Source: Asticcacaulis excentricus CB 48 (GTDB lineage: Bacteria > Pseudomonadota > Alphaproteobacteria > Caulobacterales > Caulobacteraceae). From it: DNA of 64,000 nt. Below are positions 50,971-59,050 of this stretch, in pieces; position 1 is the stretch's first letter; each line of letters opens with the position of its first letter. A program made the translations under genes and the position numbers. The notes below the pieces were generated by a model. The model ran no database searches and was not told the DNA's origin. It saw only the letters and a program-made list of their open reading frames with translations. The stretch lies in the NCBI RefSeq assembly GCF_000175215.2, contig NC_014817.1, positions 1,077,501 to 1,141,500 of the forward strand, given 5' to 3'.

Positions 50971-51030
50971 AGCAAAATTCCCTCACTGAGATTAGGGAAG
51001 GGGTTCACTGTACGCGTAAAGGCGTGTGGC

Positions 51031-51831
51031 TTAACCGAAGCGGCCGCCGATATAGTCTGAGGTGCGCTCGACTTTCGGCTTGACGAACAGCTCTTCGGTC
51101 GGGCCGTATTCGACCATCTTGCCCAGATACATAAAGCCCGTATAGTCCGACAGGCGTGCCGCCTGCTGGAGGTTGTGGGTCACGATGATGATAGTCAGGT
51201 CGCGCTTCAGTTCTTCGAGCGTGTCTTCCAGCTTGGCCGTCGAGATAGGGTCGAGCGCCGAAGCCGGTTCGTCAAGCAGCAGGATTTCCGGCTCAACCGC
51301 GATGCCGCGGGCAACGCACAGACGTTGCTGCTGACCGCCCGAAAGCGACAGGCCGGACTTGGTCAGTTTGTCCTTCACCTCGTCCCACAGCGCGGCGCGG
51401 CGCAGGGCCTTTTCGACTACCTCGTCCATCTCAGCCTTTGACTTTTTGTGGTACAGCTTTACGCCGAAGGCCACATTATCATAGATTGACATGGGGAAGG
51501 GGGTCGGCTTCTGGAACACCATGCCGACGCGGGCGCGCAGGGCCGTCACATCGACCTTCGGGCCCAGAATATTCTCGCCATCGACCAGAATTTCGCCTTC
51601 GGCGCGCTGACCCGGATAGAGGTCATAGATGCGGTTCATGGTGCGCAGCAGGGTGGATTTGCCGCAGCCCGACGGACCGATCAGGGCGGTGATGCCGTTG
51701 CGCTTGACCGGCATGGAGACGCCGAACAGTGACTGATGCGTGCCGTAGTAGAAGTTAAGGTTCCGCGTTTCCAGCACAAGCTGATCGGCCGGGGGCGGGG
51801 TGATGACGCTTTGGAAATCGGTGTCGGACAT
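51031..51831 (-). CDS. pstB: Phosphate ABC transporter ATPase
   Basis: The 266-residue protein has Walker A GPSGCGKST, the PstB-typical VFQKPTPFPMSIYDNVAFG Q-loop region, signature LSGGQQQRLCVARGIA and Walker B ILLLDEPASALDP. It drives phosphate import through PstCA. It is the last gene of pstS-pstC-pstA-pstB. No phoU follows; the next gene is lldD, convergent. Confidence 0.95.
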   Translation of the reverse strand: MSDTDFQSVITPPPADQLVLETRNLNFYYGTHQSLFGVSMPVKRNGITALIGPSGCGKSTLLRTMNRIYDLYPGQRAEGEILVDGENILGPKVDVTALRARVGMVFQKPTPFPMSIYDNVAFGVKLYHKKSKAEMDEVVEKALRRAALWDEVKDKLTKSGLSLSGGQQQRLCVARGIAVEPEILLLDEPASALDPISTAKLEDTLEELKRDLTIIIVTHNLQQAARLSDYTGFMYLGKMVEYGPTEELFVKPKVERTSDYIGGRFG

Positions 51832-51840
51832 GACAGGGCC

Positions 51841-52692
51841 TTACTTGTGATCTTTTTCGCGGGCGATCCATCGCCCCATGATGTTGATGGCCAGCACAGT
51901 CACCGTGATCAGCAGGGCACCGGCCCAGGCCAGTGACTGCCAGCTTTCAAAGGGTGACATGGCAAACTGGAAGATGACCCCCGGTAGCGAGGCCATGGGC
52001 TTGCTCATATCAAGATTGAAGAACTGGTTATTCAGTGCGGTGAACAGAAGGGGGGCGGTTTCCCCAGATATGCGGGCAAAGCCGAGAAGCCCGCCGGTCA
52101 GAAGGCCCGCCCCGGCGGCTTTCCAGATGATCTTGCGTACCGTTACCCACTGTGAGGCTCCCAGCGCCATACCGGCCTCGCGCAAGGCATTGGGCTGAAG
52201 GTTCAGGATGTCTTCGGTGGTGCGCGTCACGATGGGCGTGGCGATGATGCCGAGCGCTACGGCCCCGGCCCAAGCCGAAAAGCCCTGCATCGGACGAACC
52301 AGAAGCTCATAGATAAAGAGGCCGATCAGGATTGACGGCGCTGACAGCAGCACATCGTTGAGGAAGCGCACCACATGACCATAGGGGCTGTTACCGCCGA
52401 TTTCTGCCAACCAAGTGCCTGCCAGAATACCCACCACAACCGCCAGCATCATGGCCAGCGAACACATGATGATCGAGCCGATAATGGCGTTGCGCAGGCC
52501 ACCGGCGCTGTCCGGACCGGGGGTGTCGGCCGTGAAGACTATCAGGTCCAGCCCGCCAAAGCCCTTGGTGAACAGGGAAAACATAATCAGCGAGAGCGCC
52601 AGCAGGGCCAGGCCCGCGGCACCGATACAGACAGTGACGAAGATCTGGGAGGCCAGTTTGCGACGGGCGGCGCGGGGGAATATTTGGTCCAT
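51841..52692 (-). CDS. pstA: Phosphate ABC transporter permease PstA
   Basis: The 283-residue inner-membrane protein has six hydrophobic segments. The EAA coupling loop LREAMALGASQWVTVRKIIWKAA-like stretch and the sequence RISGETAPLLFTALNNQFF are typical of PstA. AAGGAG lies just before the ATG. Nine bases separate it from pstB and thirteen from pstC. Confidence 0.94.
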   Translation of the reverse strand: MDQIFPRAARRKLASQIFVTVCIGAAGLALLALSLIMFSLFTKGFGGLDLIVFTADTPGPDSAGGLRNAIIGSIIMCSLAMMLAVVVGILAGTWLAEIGGNSPYGHVVRFLNDVLLSAPSILIGLFIYELLVRPMQGFSAWAGAVALGIIATPIVTRTTEDILNLQPNALREAGMALGASQWVTVRKIIWKAAGAGLLTGGLLGFARISGETAPLLFTALNNQFFNLDMSKPMASLPGVIFQFAMSPFESWQSLAWAGALLITVTVLAINIMGRWIAREKDHK

Positions 52693-52705
52693 CGGGCGCT
52701 CCTTA

Positions 52706-53701
52706 TCAGTAACGCTGCGAAGAAAGGAGGGCGCGGGCCATGGCTAGAACCCCGAAGGTGATCATGAACAGCACCAGACCCAGCGCAATCAGCGCGGAGG
52801 TGTGCAGATCACCTGTGGCTTCGGTAAATTCGTTGGCAATGGTCGAAGCCAGCGTAGACCCGGAAGCAAACAGCGATTCCGGAAAGCCGTGGGCATTGCC
52901 AATGATGAAGGTCACGGCCATGGTCTCACCCAGAGCGCGCCCGAAACCGAGCATGATGACGCCGATCATGCCCTTCTTGACGTAGGGGATGAGCACCGAG
53001 GTGACCACTTCAAACGGGGTACACCCGAGGCCGAACGCCGCTTCGCGGACTTGAGGCGGCACCGAGCGGAACAGTTCGCGGAAGACGGCGGACATATAGG
53101 GCAGGATCATGATGGCCAGAATCATCGAGGCCGTTAGGATGTTCGCGCCATTGGGCACACCCGCAAGCAGCTTACCCCAGATACTGTCAGGATTGACCGA
53201 CAGAAGCAGCGGCAACTGCACGGTCTTGGCGAACCAAGGCGCAAAGACAAACAGGCCCCACATGCCGTAAACGATAGAGGGAATGCCGGCCAGAAGCTCA
53301 ATGGCGGTGGAAATCGGCTGGGCGATAACCTTTGGGCAGAACTGGGTCAGGAAGACGGCGACAAATACCGCCACAGGCAGAGCCAGCGCCAGAGATAGGA
53401 CGGCCGTGATCAGTGTGCCGACGATGGGACCGGCGGCTCCGAACACTTCGGTTGCCGGATTCCAGGTCGTTGAGGTGAAGAAGCCAAGACCAAAAGTTGA
53501 AAGCGCCGGCCAGCCGCCGATAACCAGCGAGATCAGAAGCCCCCCCAGCGTCACCAGAAGCAGAGTCGCCGCCGAAAAAGCTACCGCCCGAAAGATCGGG
53601 TCGGCCATATCTTTTTGCGGGCGTGCAGCTGAGGCAGGCGGTTTGGCGGCCTGCGCGGCGGTCACTGCCATGACTTTCAGGGCCATGATTTTCAGATCCA
53701 T
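52706..53701 (-). CDS. pstC: Phosphate ABC transporter permease PstC
   Basis: The 331-residue permease has an N-terminal cytoplasmic stretch of about 35 residues. Six or more membrane segments follow, with PSIVYGMWGLFVFAPW and the EAA loop REAAFGLGCTPFEVVTSVLIPYVKKG and GFGRALGETMAVTFIIGNA. It pairs with PstA. A hairpin separates it from pstS, as often seen where pstS is made in excess. Confidence 0.94.
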   Translation of the reverse strand: MDLKIMALKVMAVTAAQAAKPPASAARPQKDMADPIFRAVAFSAATLLLVTLGGLLISLVIGGWPALSTFGLGFFTSTTWNPATEVFGAAGPIVGTLITAVLSLALALPVAVFVAVFLTQFCPKVIAQPISTAIELLAGIPSIVYGMWGLFVFAPWFAKTVQLPLLLSVNPDSIWGKLLAGVPNGANILTASMILAIMILPYMSAVFRELFRSVPPQVREAAFGLGCTPFEVVTSVLIPYVKKGMIGVIMLGFGRALGETMAVTFIIGNAHGFPESLFASGSTLASTIANEFTEATGDLHTSALIALGLVLFMITFGVLAMARALLSSQRY

Positions 53702-53789
53702 CGAATTTGCTTCTGCTCTCAGGGCTTAAACGGTCACGGTGAAGGTTTTAAGACGCCACCCCGGATTTTGCCCGCACCAGACCAAAGAG

Positions 53790-53810
53790 GGGCTCCCCTG
53801 AGGGGAGCCC
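53790..53810. other. Strong hairpin between pstS and pstC
   Basis: GGGCTCCCC and GGGGAGCCC pair around TGA. On the coding (minus) strand only CTCTTT follows, so it is likely a partial terminator or RNA-stabilising stem that gives more pstS than pstCAB message. Confidence 0.6.
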
Positions 53811-53854
53811 GCTCCATTTGAGGTCTATTTGTCTTGGTAAGCGCGTTTTTGCAA

Positions 53855-54931
53855 CTACTTTGCGCCTTCGGCGGTGAAGACAGGCTTACCGCCGGAGGTG
53901 ATCTGCGAGGCCCACTGTGCGCGCATCAGGGCTTTCACATCGGCCGGCAGCGGCACGTAGTGCAGTTCGCCTGAGGCTGCATCGCCGTTGGTATAGGCCC
54001 AGTCAAAGAAGTTCAGGACGGACTTCGCCTTGGCTGCATCGGCCTGATCCTTGTAGACCAGAATGAAGACGGCACCAGTGATCGGCCACGACTTGGCACC
54101 CGGCTGGTTCAGCAGCAGAAGCTGGTTGCCCGGCGCGTTCTTCCAGTCGGCACCCGCTGCCGCAGCGGCGAACGATTCGGCCGAAGGCGCGACCGTCTGG
54201 CCGTCATGATTGGTCAGGTTGGCATAAGCAGCGCCCGTCTTGATGGCATACGCGAATTCGACATAACCGATCGAGCCGGTGGTTTGCGACACAAAGGCTG
54301 ACACGCCTTCATTGCCCTTACCGCCGAGGCCGGTCGGCCATTCCAGCGCGTCAGACGCCCCGACCTTGCTCTTCCATTCAGGCGATACGGCGGCCAGATA
54401 GTTAGTGAACAGGTAGGTGGTGCCCGACCCGTCAGCGCGATGAACCACCGTAACCGGCAGGGCCGGCAGGGTCAGGCCCGGATTGGCGGCCTTCAGCGCA
54501 GGGTCATCCCAGCGCTTGATCTTGCCCATGAAGATGTCGGCCAGAAGCTGACCATTGAGGTTGAGCTTGCCCGCTTCGATGCCTGGCACGTTGACGACCG
54601 GCACAACACCGCCCATGACGACCGGAAACTGATAAAGACCGGCGGCGTTCAGGTCTTCGACTGACAAAGGCTTGTCCGTCGCGCCGAAATCAACCGTTTT
54701 AGCCTTGATCTGCTTGATGCCGCCGCCGGAGCCGATCGACTGATAGTTGACGCTGATCGAGGCTGAGGTCTTGTAGGTTTCTGCCCACTTCGAAGCCAGC
54801 GGCGCGAAGAAGGTCGAACCGGCACCGGTCAGACCGCCTGTGGCCGGGGCCTCAGACTTGGGGGCGTCGCCACTTGAGCAGGCAGCCAGGAGAAACAGCG
54901 CGCCGACAGCCGCGGCAAAGGGTTTGAACAT
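53855..54931 (-). CDS. pstS: Periplasmic phosphate-binding lipoprotein
   Basis: The 358-residue protein starts with a lipoprotein signal (LLAAC, Cys18) and has the phosphate-binding segments GAGSTFFAPLASKW, SIGSGGGIKQI, GATDKPLS and HRADGSGTTYLFTNYL. It hands inorganic phosphate to PstCA. It is the first gene of the operon, with CTGGAG upstream of the ATG and a PHO box about 95-125 bases upstream. Confidence 0.95.
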   Translation of the reverse strand: MFKPFAAAVGALFLLAACSSGDAPKSEAPATGGLTGAGSTFFAPLASKWAETYKTSASISVNYQSIGSGGGIKQIKAKTVDFGATDKPLSVEDLNAAGLYQFPVVMGGVVPVVNVPGIEAGKLNLNGQLLADIFMGKIKRWDDPALKAANPGLTLPALPVTVVHRADGSGTTYLFTNYLAAVSPEWKSKVGASDALEWPTGLGGKGNEGVSAFVSQTTGSIGYVEFAYAIKTGAAYANLTNHDGQTVAPSAESFAAAAAGADWKNAPGNQLLLLNQPGAKSWPITGAVFILVYKDQADAAKAKSVLNFFDWAYTNGDAASGELHYVPLPADVKALMRAQWASQITSGGKPVFTAEGAK

Positions 54932-55026
54932 GGGATGTCTCCAGAAACCGGGGGCTTAACCGACCGGTGTGTGTGCCCTGGGTGTTTGCACGAAACCTCA
55001 AACCGCCGGGGCGTTGGCCGGCGTTT

Positions 55027-55055
55027 ACAACAGTTTTGTGACAGTTGTGTGAAGG
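55027..55055 (-). promoter_or_regulatory. PHO box before pstS
   Basis: Reading the minus strand: CCTTCAC-ACAA-CTGTCAC-AAAA-CTGTTGT, three units at 11-bp steps close to CTGTCAT. It is oriented toward pstS. I see no good -10 element just downstream. Confidence 0.62.
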
Positions 55056-55072
55056 TCGGGGCCGGTTCCGGA

Positions 55073-56701
55073 TCAGGCGGCTCTTACCGCGAGCAAGAAG
55101 GTTTCCACAGCGCTACTCAAGCGTGCGGTTTCTTCGGCCAGATGTGCCGATTCCACGCTGACGCAGGCGGCGGTCTGATCGGTCTCGTCGGCTGAACGGT
55201 GCACGCGTTGCAGGGTGCATCCCACCGCCTGCGCGTCCTCGGCGGCCTGTTCGATAGTTTCGCCTATGCGGGCGGTGAGGCCCGTCTGCGCCTCGACGGC
55301 CTGCGCGACGTCCTGAGCTGTGCGGCCCATGTCTTCGATGATGCTGCGGATAGCCCCAACGCTGGCCACGGTCTCGCTCGTGGCGGACTGAATGTCCTGA
55401 ACCTGGGTGGTGATGCGGCGGGTGGCCTCGGCGACGCGGCCGGAGAGGGTCTTGACCTCTGAGGCGACCACCGCAAAGCCCTTGCCGGCGTCTCCGGCGC
55501 GCGCCGACTCAATGGTGGCGTTGAGCGCCAGCAGATTGATCTGGGACGCTACGTCGTCAATCAGGCCGATAATATCGGTGATCTGCGCCGACCGGGCCGA
55601 CAGCGAGTCCAGCTTGGCTGCTGCGTCAACGGACCGGTGCGCCGCTTCGTGGGCTATGGCGTTGGAGCGGGCACTGCGTTCGGCGATATCGCTGATGGCG
55701 AGGCTGAGGGCCTGTGCGGCTTCGGAGACGTGCCGGGCGCGTTCTTGCGTGTTGCGCGTCGCGGTAGCGGCGGTTTCGACGCCTTCGCGGGTACGGATGG
55801 CAATTTCCGAAACATCGGCGGCGCGTTCGTGCAGACCGCTGACCGACTGCTTCACCCGGTCGAGAATGCGGCAGGCAGTTTGTTCAAAGGCCGCGGCAGC
55901 GTCAGACATGGCGGCGCGGCGGCTGGCTTCGGCCTGAAGTGCCTCATGTTCGGCGCGCAGCCGGTCATGCTCCATGGCCTGCAATTGCTGTGAGCGGGCC
56001 GCGTTTTCCTGACGCACACGCACAGCGGCGTTGCGGTGACGCCCGACGATCAGCCCGGCCGCAATGGCTGCCAATGCCGCGACGCCCAGACCGGTCAGAA
56101 AGGCATTGCGAATGCCCTCCAGCCGTTTCAGATAGGCGTCCACGCGGATATCGACGCCGACCAGACCAACAAAGCGGCCCTTGTCCATCAGCGGCGCATA
56201 GCCTGACAGGAAGGTGCCCCATTTGTCCGTATAGGTGTCGGCCTCGACCTGAGGGGTCTGGGTGGCGAAGGCCTGTTCGAGCGCTGGGGTGCTGTTCTCG
56301 TAGGTTTCCATCACGCCGGTCGGCACTACGGTTTCGCCCGGCTTGGGGATGGAGGCGTCCATGATAAAATGGGTCTTACCGTCCACCCGGACCATGGTGT
56401 AGATGTAGGCGAGATCGGGATTGCCGCGCAACAGGGCAAAATAGGGGGCGCGTACGTGCTCATAATCGGCATTACCCTGATCCTCCGGGCGGGTGATGCG
56501 GGCGTGGGTGGTGGTGTCGGTCAATTGCGCCGCGCTGACGGCAACACGCATCAGATTGGTACGCACCTCGTTTTTCAGCGCTGACGAAGCGGTGAGATAG
56601 ACCGCCAGACCGGTGACGGCGGCCGCGGCAAACAGGACGCCTCCGGAGATTAGCCCGTCGCGCCAGCCCACGCTTAACCGGATGCCCAAACGCTCTAGCA
56701 T
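55073..56701 (-). CDS. Membrane methyl-accepting chemotaxis protein
   Basis: The ATG at 56701 (AGAGGTGG upstream) gives 542 residues. The first membrane helix is at about 17-39. A periplasmic sensor of about 150 residues follows, with PYFALLRGNPDLAYIYTMVR and FVGLVGVDIRVDAYL, the look of a Cache-type domain. The second helix is at about 205-227. The C-terminal signalling domain has the tip SQINLLALNATIESARAGDAGKGFAVVASEVKTL. A CtrA box lies 77 bases upstream. The ligand is unknown. Confidence 0.92.
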   Translation of the reverse strand: MLERLGIRLSVGWRDGLISGGVLFAAAAVTGLAVYLTASSALKNEVRTNLMRVAVSAAQLTDTTTHARITRPEDQGNADYEHVRAPYFALLRGNPDLAYIYTMVRVDGKTHFIMDASIPKPGETVVPTGVMETYENSTPALEQAFATQTPQVEADTYTDKWGTFLSGYAPLMDKGRFVGLVGVDIRVDAYLKRLEGIRNAFLTGLGVAALAAIAAGLIVGRHRNAAVRVRQENAARSQQLQAMEHDRLRAEHEALQAEASRRAAMSDAAAAFEQTACRILDRVKQSVSGLHERAADVSEIAIRTREGVETAATATRNTQERARHVSEAAQALSLAISDIAERSARSNAIAHEAAHRSVDAAAKLDSLSARSAQITDIIGLIDDVASQINLLALNATIESARAGDAGKGFAVVASEVKTLSGRVAEATRRITTQVQDIQSATSETVASVGAIRSIIEDMGRTAQDVAQAVEAQTGLTARIGETIEQAAEDAQAVGCTLQRVHRSADETDQTAACVSVESAHLAEETARLSSAVETFLLAVRAA

Positions 56702-56777
56702 AGTCGCCCCACCTCTTGCCGGCACGTGTCTGAGCCGACTCGTTTTCTGAACTGGACGTCCAGTAACGCTTCGTTTT

Positions 56778-56796
56778 TTAATGGAGAGTTAACCAT
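56778..56796. promoter_or_regulatory. CtrA box before the membrane chemoreceptor
   Basis: TTAA-TGGAGAG-TTAACCAT is a perfect TTAA-N7-TTAA site that also has the extended TTAACCAT form. It lies upstream of the chemoreceptor start; cell-cycle control of chemotaxis receptors by CtrA is known in Caulobacter. Confidence 0.55.
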
Positions 56797-56854
56797 GGAG
56801 GCGACGGCAGATAAAAGCTGTTTATGGTGCTATCTTGCCGTGCCTTCAGCCGCC

Positions 56855-57490
56855 CTATTTGATGATGAACAGCACCTGCATCACCTCGCGCAAATCGTTG
56901 GCCAGCGCCTCACGGTCGATGTCCGGATGGGTAATGGCGCGGATCATCATGCCGTCAAACAGCATGCTGATGATTTCACCGCGCGCGTCCAGACGTCGCC
57001 GGTCGCACCCTGGATTGAGGCGGTCACAGAGGCTGCGGCCCAGCTCGCGCTCCTGGACATCGGCGGCCTGCACTATAGCGGCTACGCGCGGGTTGCGCGC
57101 GGCTTCGGCCAGCACTTCGAGAGCTAGCGCGCTCTTGTCCGGGCCGTATTTGTGGTCCAGCGCGAAGTCGATCGTGTTGAGAAGAGTATCCAGCAGCTGA
57201 TCGTCAGGGGTCTCGTCCCATTCGGCGAACTTGGCGCGCATTTCGGCTAGATCGCTGGCCACAATAGCTTCAATAATGGCTTCTTTATTCGCAAAATAGC
57301 GATAGATAACGCCGACACTCATCTTCGCTTCGGCGGCGATGTCGGCCATGGAGGCGCCATGAAATCCGGAGCGTCTGACGCAGCGCAAAGTGGCGTCCAG
57401 AATCTGCTGGCGTCGCTCCTCGCGGCTTTGACGCGCACGGGGCAGGGGAGGGGTAGTGTTAAGAGGGGACTTCAAAGCTGTACTGGTCAT
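56855..57490 (-). CDS. TetR-family repressor of the efflux operon
   Basis: The ATG at 57490 gives 211 residues; longer frames upstream are improbable because they run into the promoter region. The N-terminal helix-turn-helix (REERRQQILDATLRCVRRSGFHGASMADIAAEAKMSVGVIYRYFANKEAI) is textbook TetR. The C-terminal ligand domain is all helical. It is divergent from the RND pump operon and likely represses both. The ribosome site is weak. Confidence 0.9.
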   Translation of the reverse strand: MTSTALKSPLNTTPPLPRARQSREERRQQILDATLRCVRRSGFHGASMADIAAEAKMSVGVIYRYFANKEAIIEAIVASDLAEMRAKFAEWDETPDDQLLDTLLNTIDFALDHKYGPDKSALALEVLAEAARNPRVAAIVQAADVQERELGRSLCDRLNPGCDRRRLDARGEIISMLFDGMMIRAITHPDIDREALANDLREVMQVLFIIK

Positions 57491-57549
57491 CCGCGGTGGC
57501 AAACCCTTCGTGGATAAGGGGTTAACATTTTTTAATATTATCTCTGCGC

Positions 57550-57578
57550 TTGACATACACCAAAAAGCCGCGTAAGGC
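57550..57578 (+). promoter_or_regulatory. Probable efflux-operon promoter
   Basis: TTGACA at 57550-57555 is a consensus -35 box. The -10 near 57572-57578 (GTAAGG) is weak. The predicted start lies in the adjacent TetR-type palindrome. Confidence 0.4.
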
Positions 57579-57585
57579 CAGAAAA

Positions 57586-57611
57586 AATGAGAATGATCGT
57601 TCACTCTCATT
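57586..57611. promoter_or_regulatory. Nested palindrome, TetR operator candidate
   Basis: AATGAGA and TCTCATT are perfect arms, and between them GAATGATCGTTC is itself nearly palindromic. The site follows the predicted promoter and so would block it. It lies about 130 bases before the adaptor gene. Confidence 0.55.
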
Positions 57612-57741
57612 TCGTGCTGACACTTTCTTGCACATCCGTGCGACAGGTGTAGGGCGTGTTTTGCGTTGCACACTTTGATCTGCGCCGACGTATAAGGCGG
57701 CATTTACAAGTGACTGACATTTCGTTCCGGAGAGAACCCGC

Positions 57742-58932
57742 ATGAGATCGCAATTTCCCTTTATGAAATCCGCAGCGGTGGTGCTGGCCCTTGGCCTCAC
57801 CCTGACGGCCTGCGGCAAGAAGGAAGGCGGCCCCGGGGCGGGCGGCATGGGTATGGGCGGGCCGACCGAAGTGGGCATCGTCGTCGTGGCATCTGAACCG
57901 GTCAATCTGACCACGGAACTGTCGGGCCGCACCTCGGCCTTCCTATTGTCGGAAGTGCGCCCGCAGGTGAGCGGCATCGTCAAGGCGCGCCTGTTCACCG
58001 AAGGCGGCTACGTCAAGGCAGGTCAGCCCCTCTATCAGATCGACGCCGCGCCGTTTCAGGCGTCCTACGCTCAGGCACAGGCTACCGTGGCGCAGGCCGA
58101 AGCCAATCTGACGGCAGCACGGCTCAAGGCCGAACGCTATGCCGAGCTGGTTAAGATCAATGCCGTGTCCAAGCAGGACAATGACGACGCGCAGGCGCAG
58201 TACGCTCAGGCCAAGGCGACCGTCGCCGCCGGTCAGGCCGCGCTACAAACCGCGGGTATCAATGTTGGCTACACCAAGGTCATGGCGCCGATTTCGGGCC
58301 GTATCGGTAAGTCGAACGTCACGCCGGGCGCTCTGGTCACTGCTGCGCAGGCTACAGAGCTAGCGCGCATTCAGAACATCGACAATATCTATCTCGACAT
58401 TAATCAGTCGGTGACCGAGCTGATGGCGCTGAAACGCGCCGCGGCGGCGGGTCAGATCGGTGAGGCCGCAACCGCCGATGTCGAGCTGGTCCTTGAAGAC
58501 GGTACGGTCTATCCGATCAAGGGCAAGTTGCAATTTTCGGACGTCAGTGTCGATGAATCGACCGGCACGGTGACGCTGCGCGCCCTGTTCCCCAACCCCA
58601 ACGGCGTCCTGCTGCCGGGCATGTATGCCAAGGCGCGAATCGTGTCGGGCGTGGTCGGCAACGGCATTCTGGTGCCGCAGCCGGCGGTGACGCGCGATCC
58701 GAAGGGCAATGCCACGGTCATGGTGGTGTCGAAGGACAGCAAGGCTGAGATGCGCCCGATCAAGGTGGCGCAGACGGTCGGTGACAAGTGGCTGGTGACC
58801 GAGGGTCTGCAAGCCGGTGAGAAGGTCATCGTCGAAGGTCTTCAGAAAATTCGCCCCGAAGCGCCGGTTAAGCCCGTTAGCGTCGGCGCCGCCAAGGAAG
58901 CTCCGGCGGCGGCTGCACAAAAAGCGAAGTAA
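57742..58932 (+). CDS. RND efflux periplasmic adaptor (membrane fusion protein)
   Basis: The ATG at 57742 has CGGAGAG upstream. The N-terminus has a lipobox (LTAC, about C27), so it is a lipid-anchored AcrA/MexA-type adaptor of 396 residues. The lipoyl halves (GRTSAFLLSEVRPQVSGIVKARLFTEGGYVKAGQPLYQID and TKVMAPISGRIGKSNVTPGALV), an alpha-helical hairpin between them and the beta-barrel domain are all visible. It links the inner-membrane pump to the outer channel. It is the first gene of the three-gene operon. Confidence 0.95.
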   Translation: MRSQFPFMKSAAVVLALGLTLTACGKKEGGPGAGGMGMGGPTEVGIVVVASEPVNLTTELSGRTSAFLLSEVRPQVSGIVKARLFTEGGYVKAGQPLYQIDAAPFQASYAQAQATVAQAEANLTAARLKAERYAELVKINAVSKQDNDDAQAQYAQAKATVAAGQAALQTAGINVGYTKVMAPISGRIGKSNVTPGALVTAAQATELARIQNIDNIYLDINQSVTELMALKRAAAAGQIGEAATADVELVLEDGTVYPIKGKLQFSDVSVDESTGTVTLRALFPNPNGVLLPGMYAKARIVSGVVGNGILVPQPAVTRDPKGNATVMVVSKDSKAEMRPIKVAQTVGDKWLVTEGLQAGEKVIVEGLQKIRPEAPVKPVSVGAAKEAPAAAAQKAK

Positions 58933-59050
58933 ATCAAGCGTTTTAATTCATGGCTGACGACGCGACGCCCGAAGTGTGTCCGTCGCCAGCCCCAGACCTC
59001 TATCTGCCAGACCTCTATCTGACTGCATCCGTTCCTGCAAAGGCACCGTC

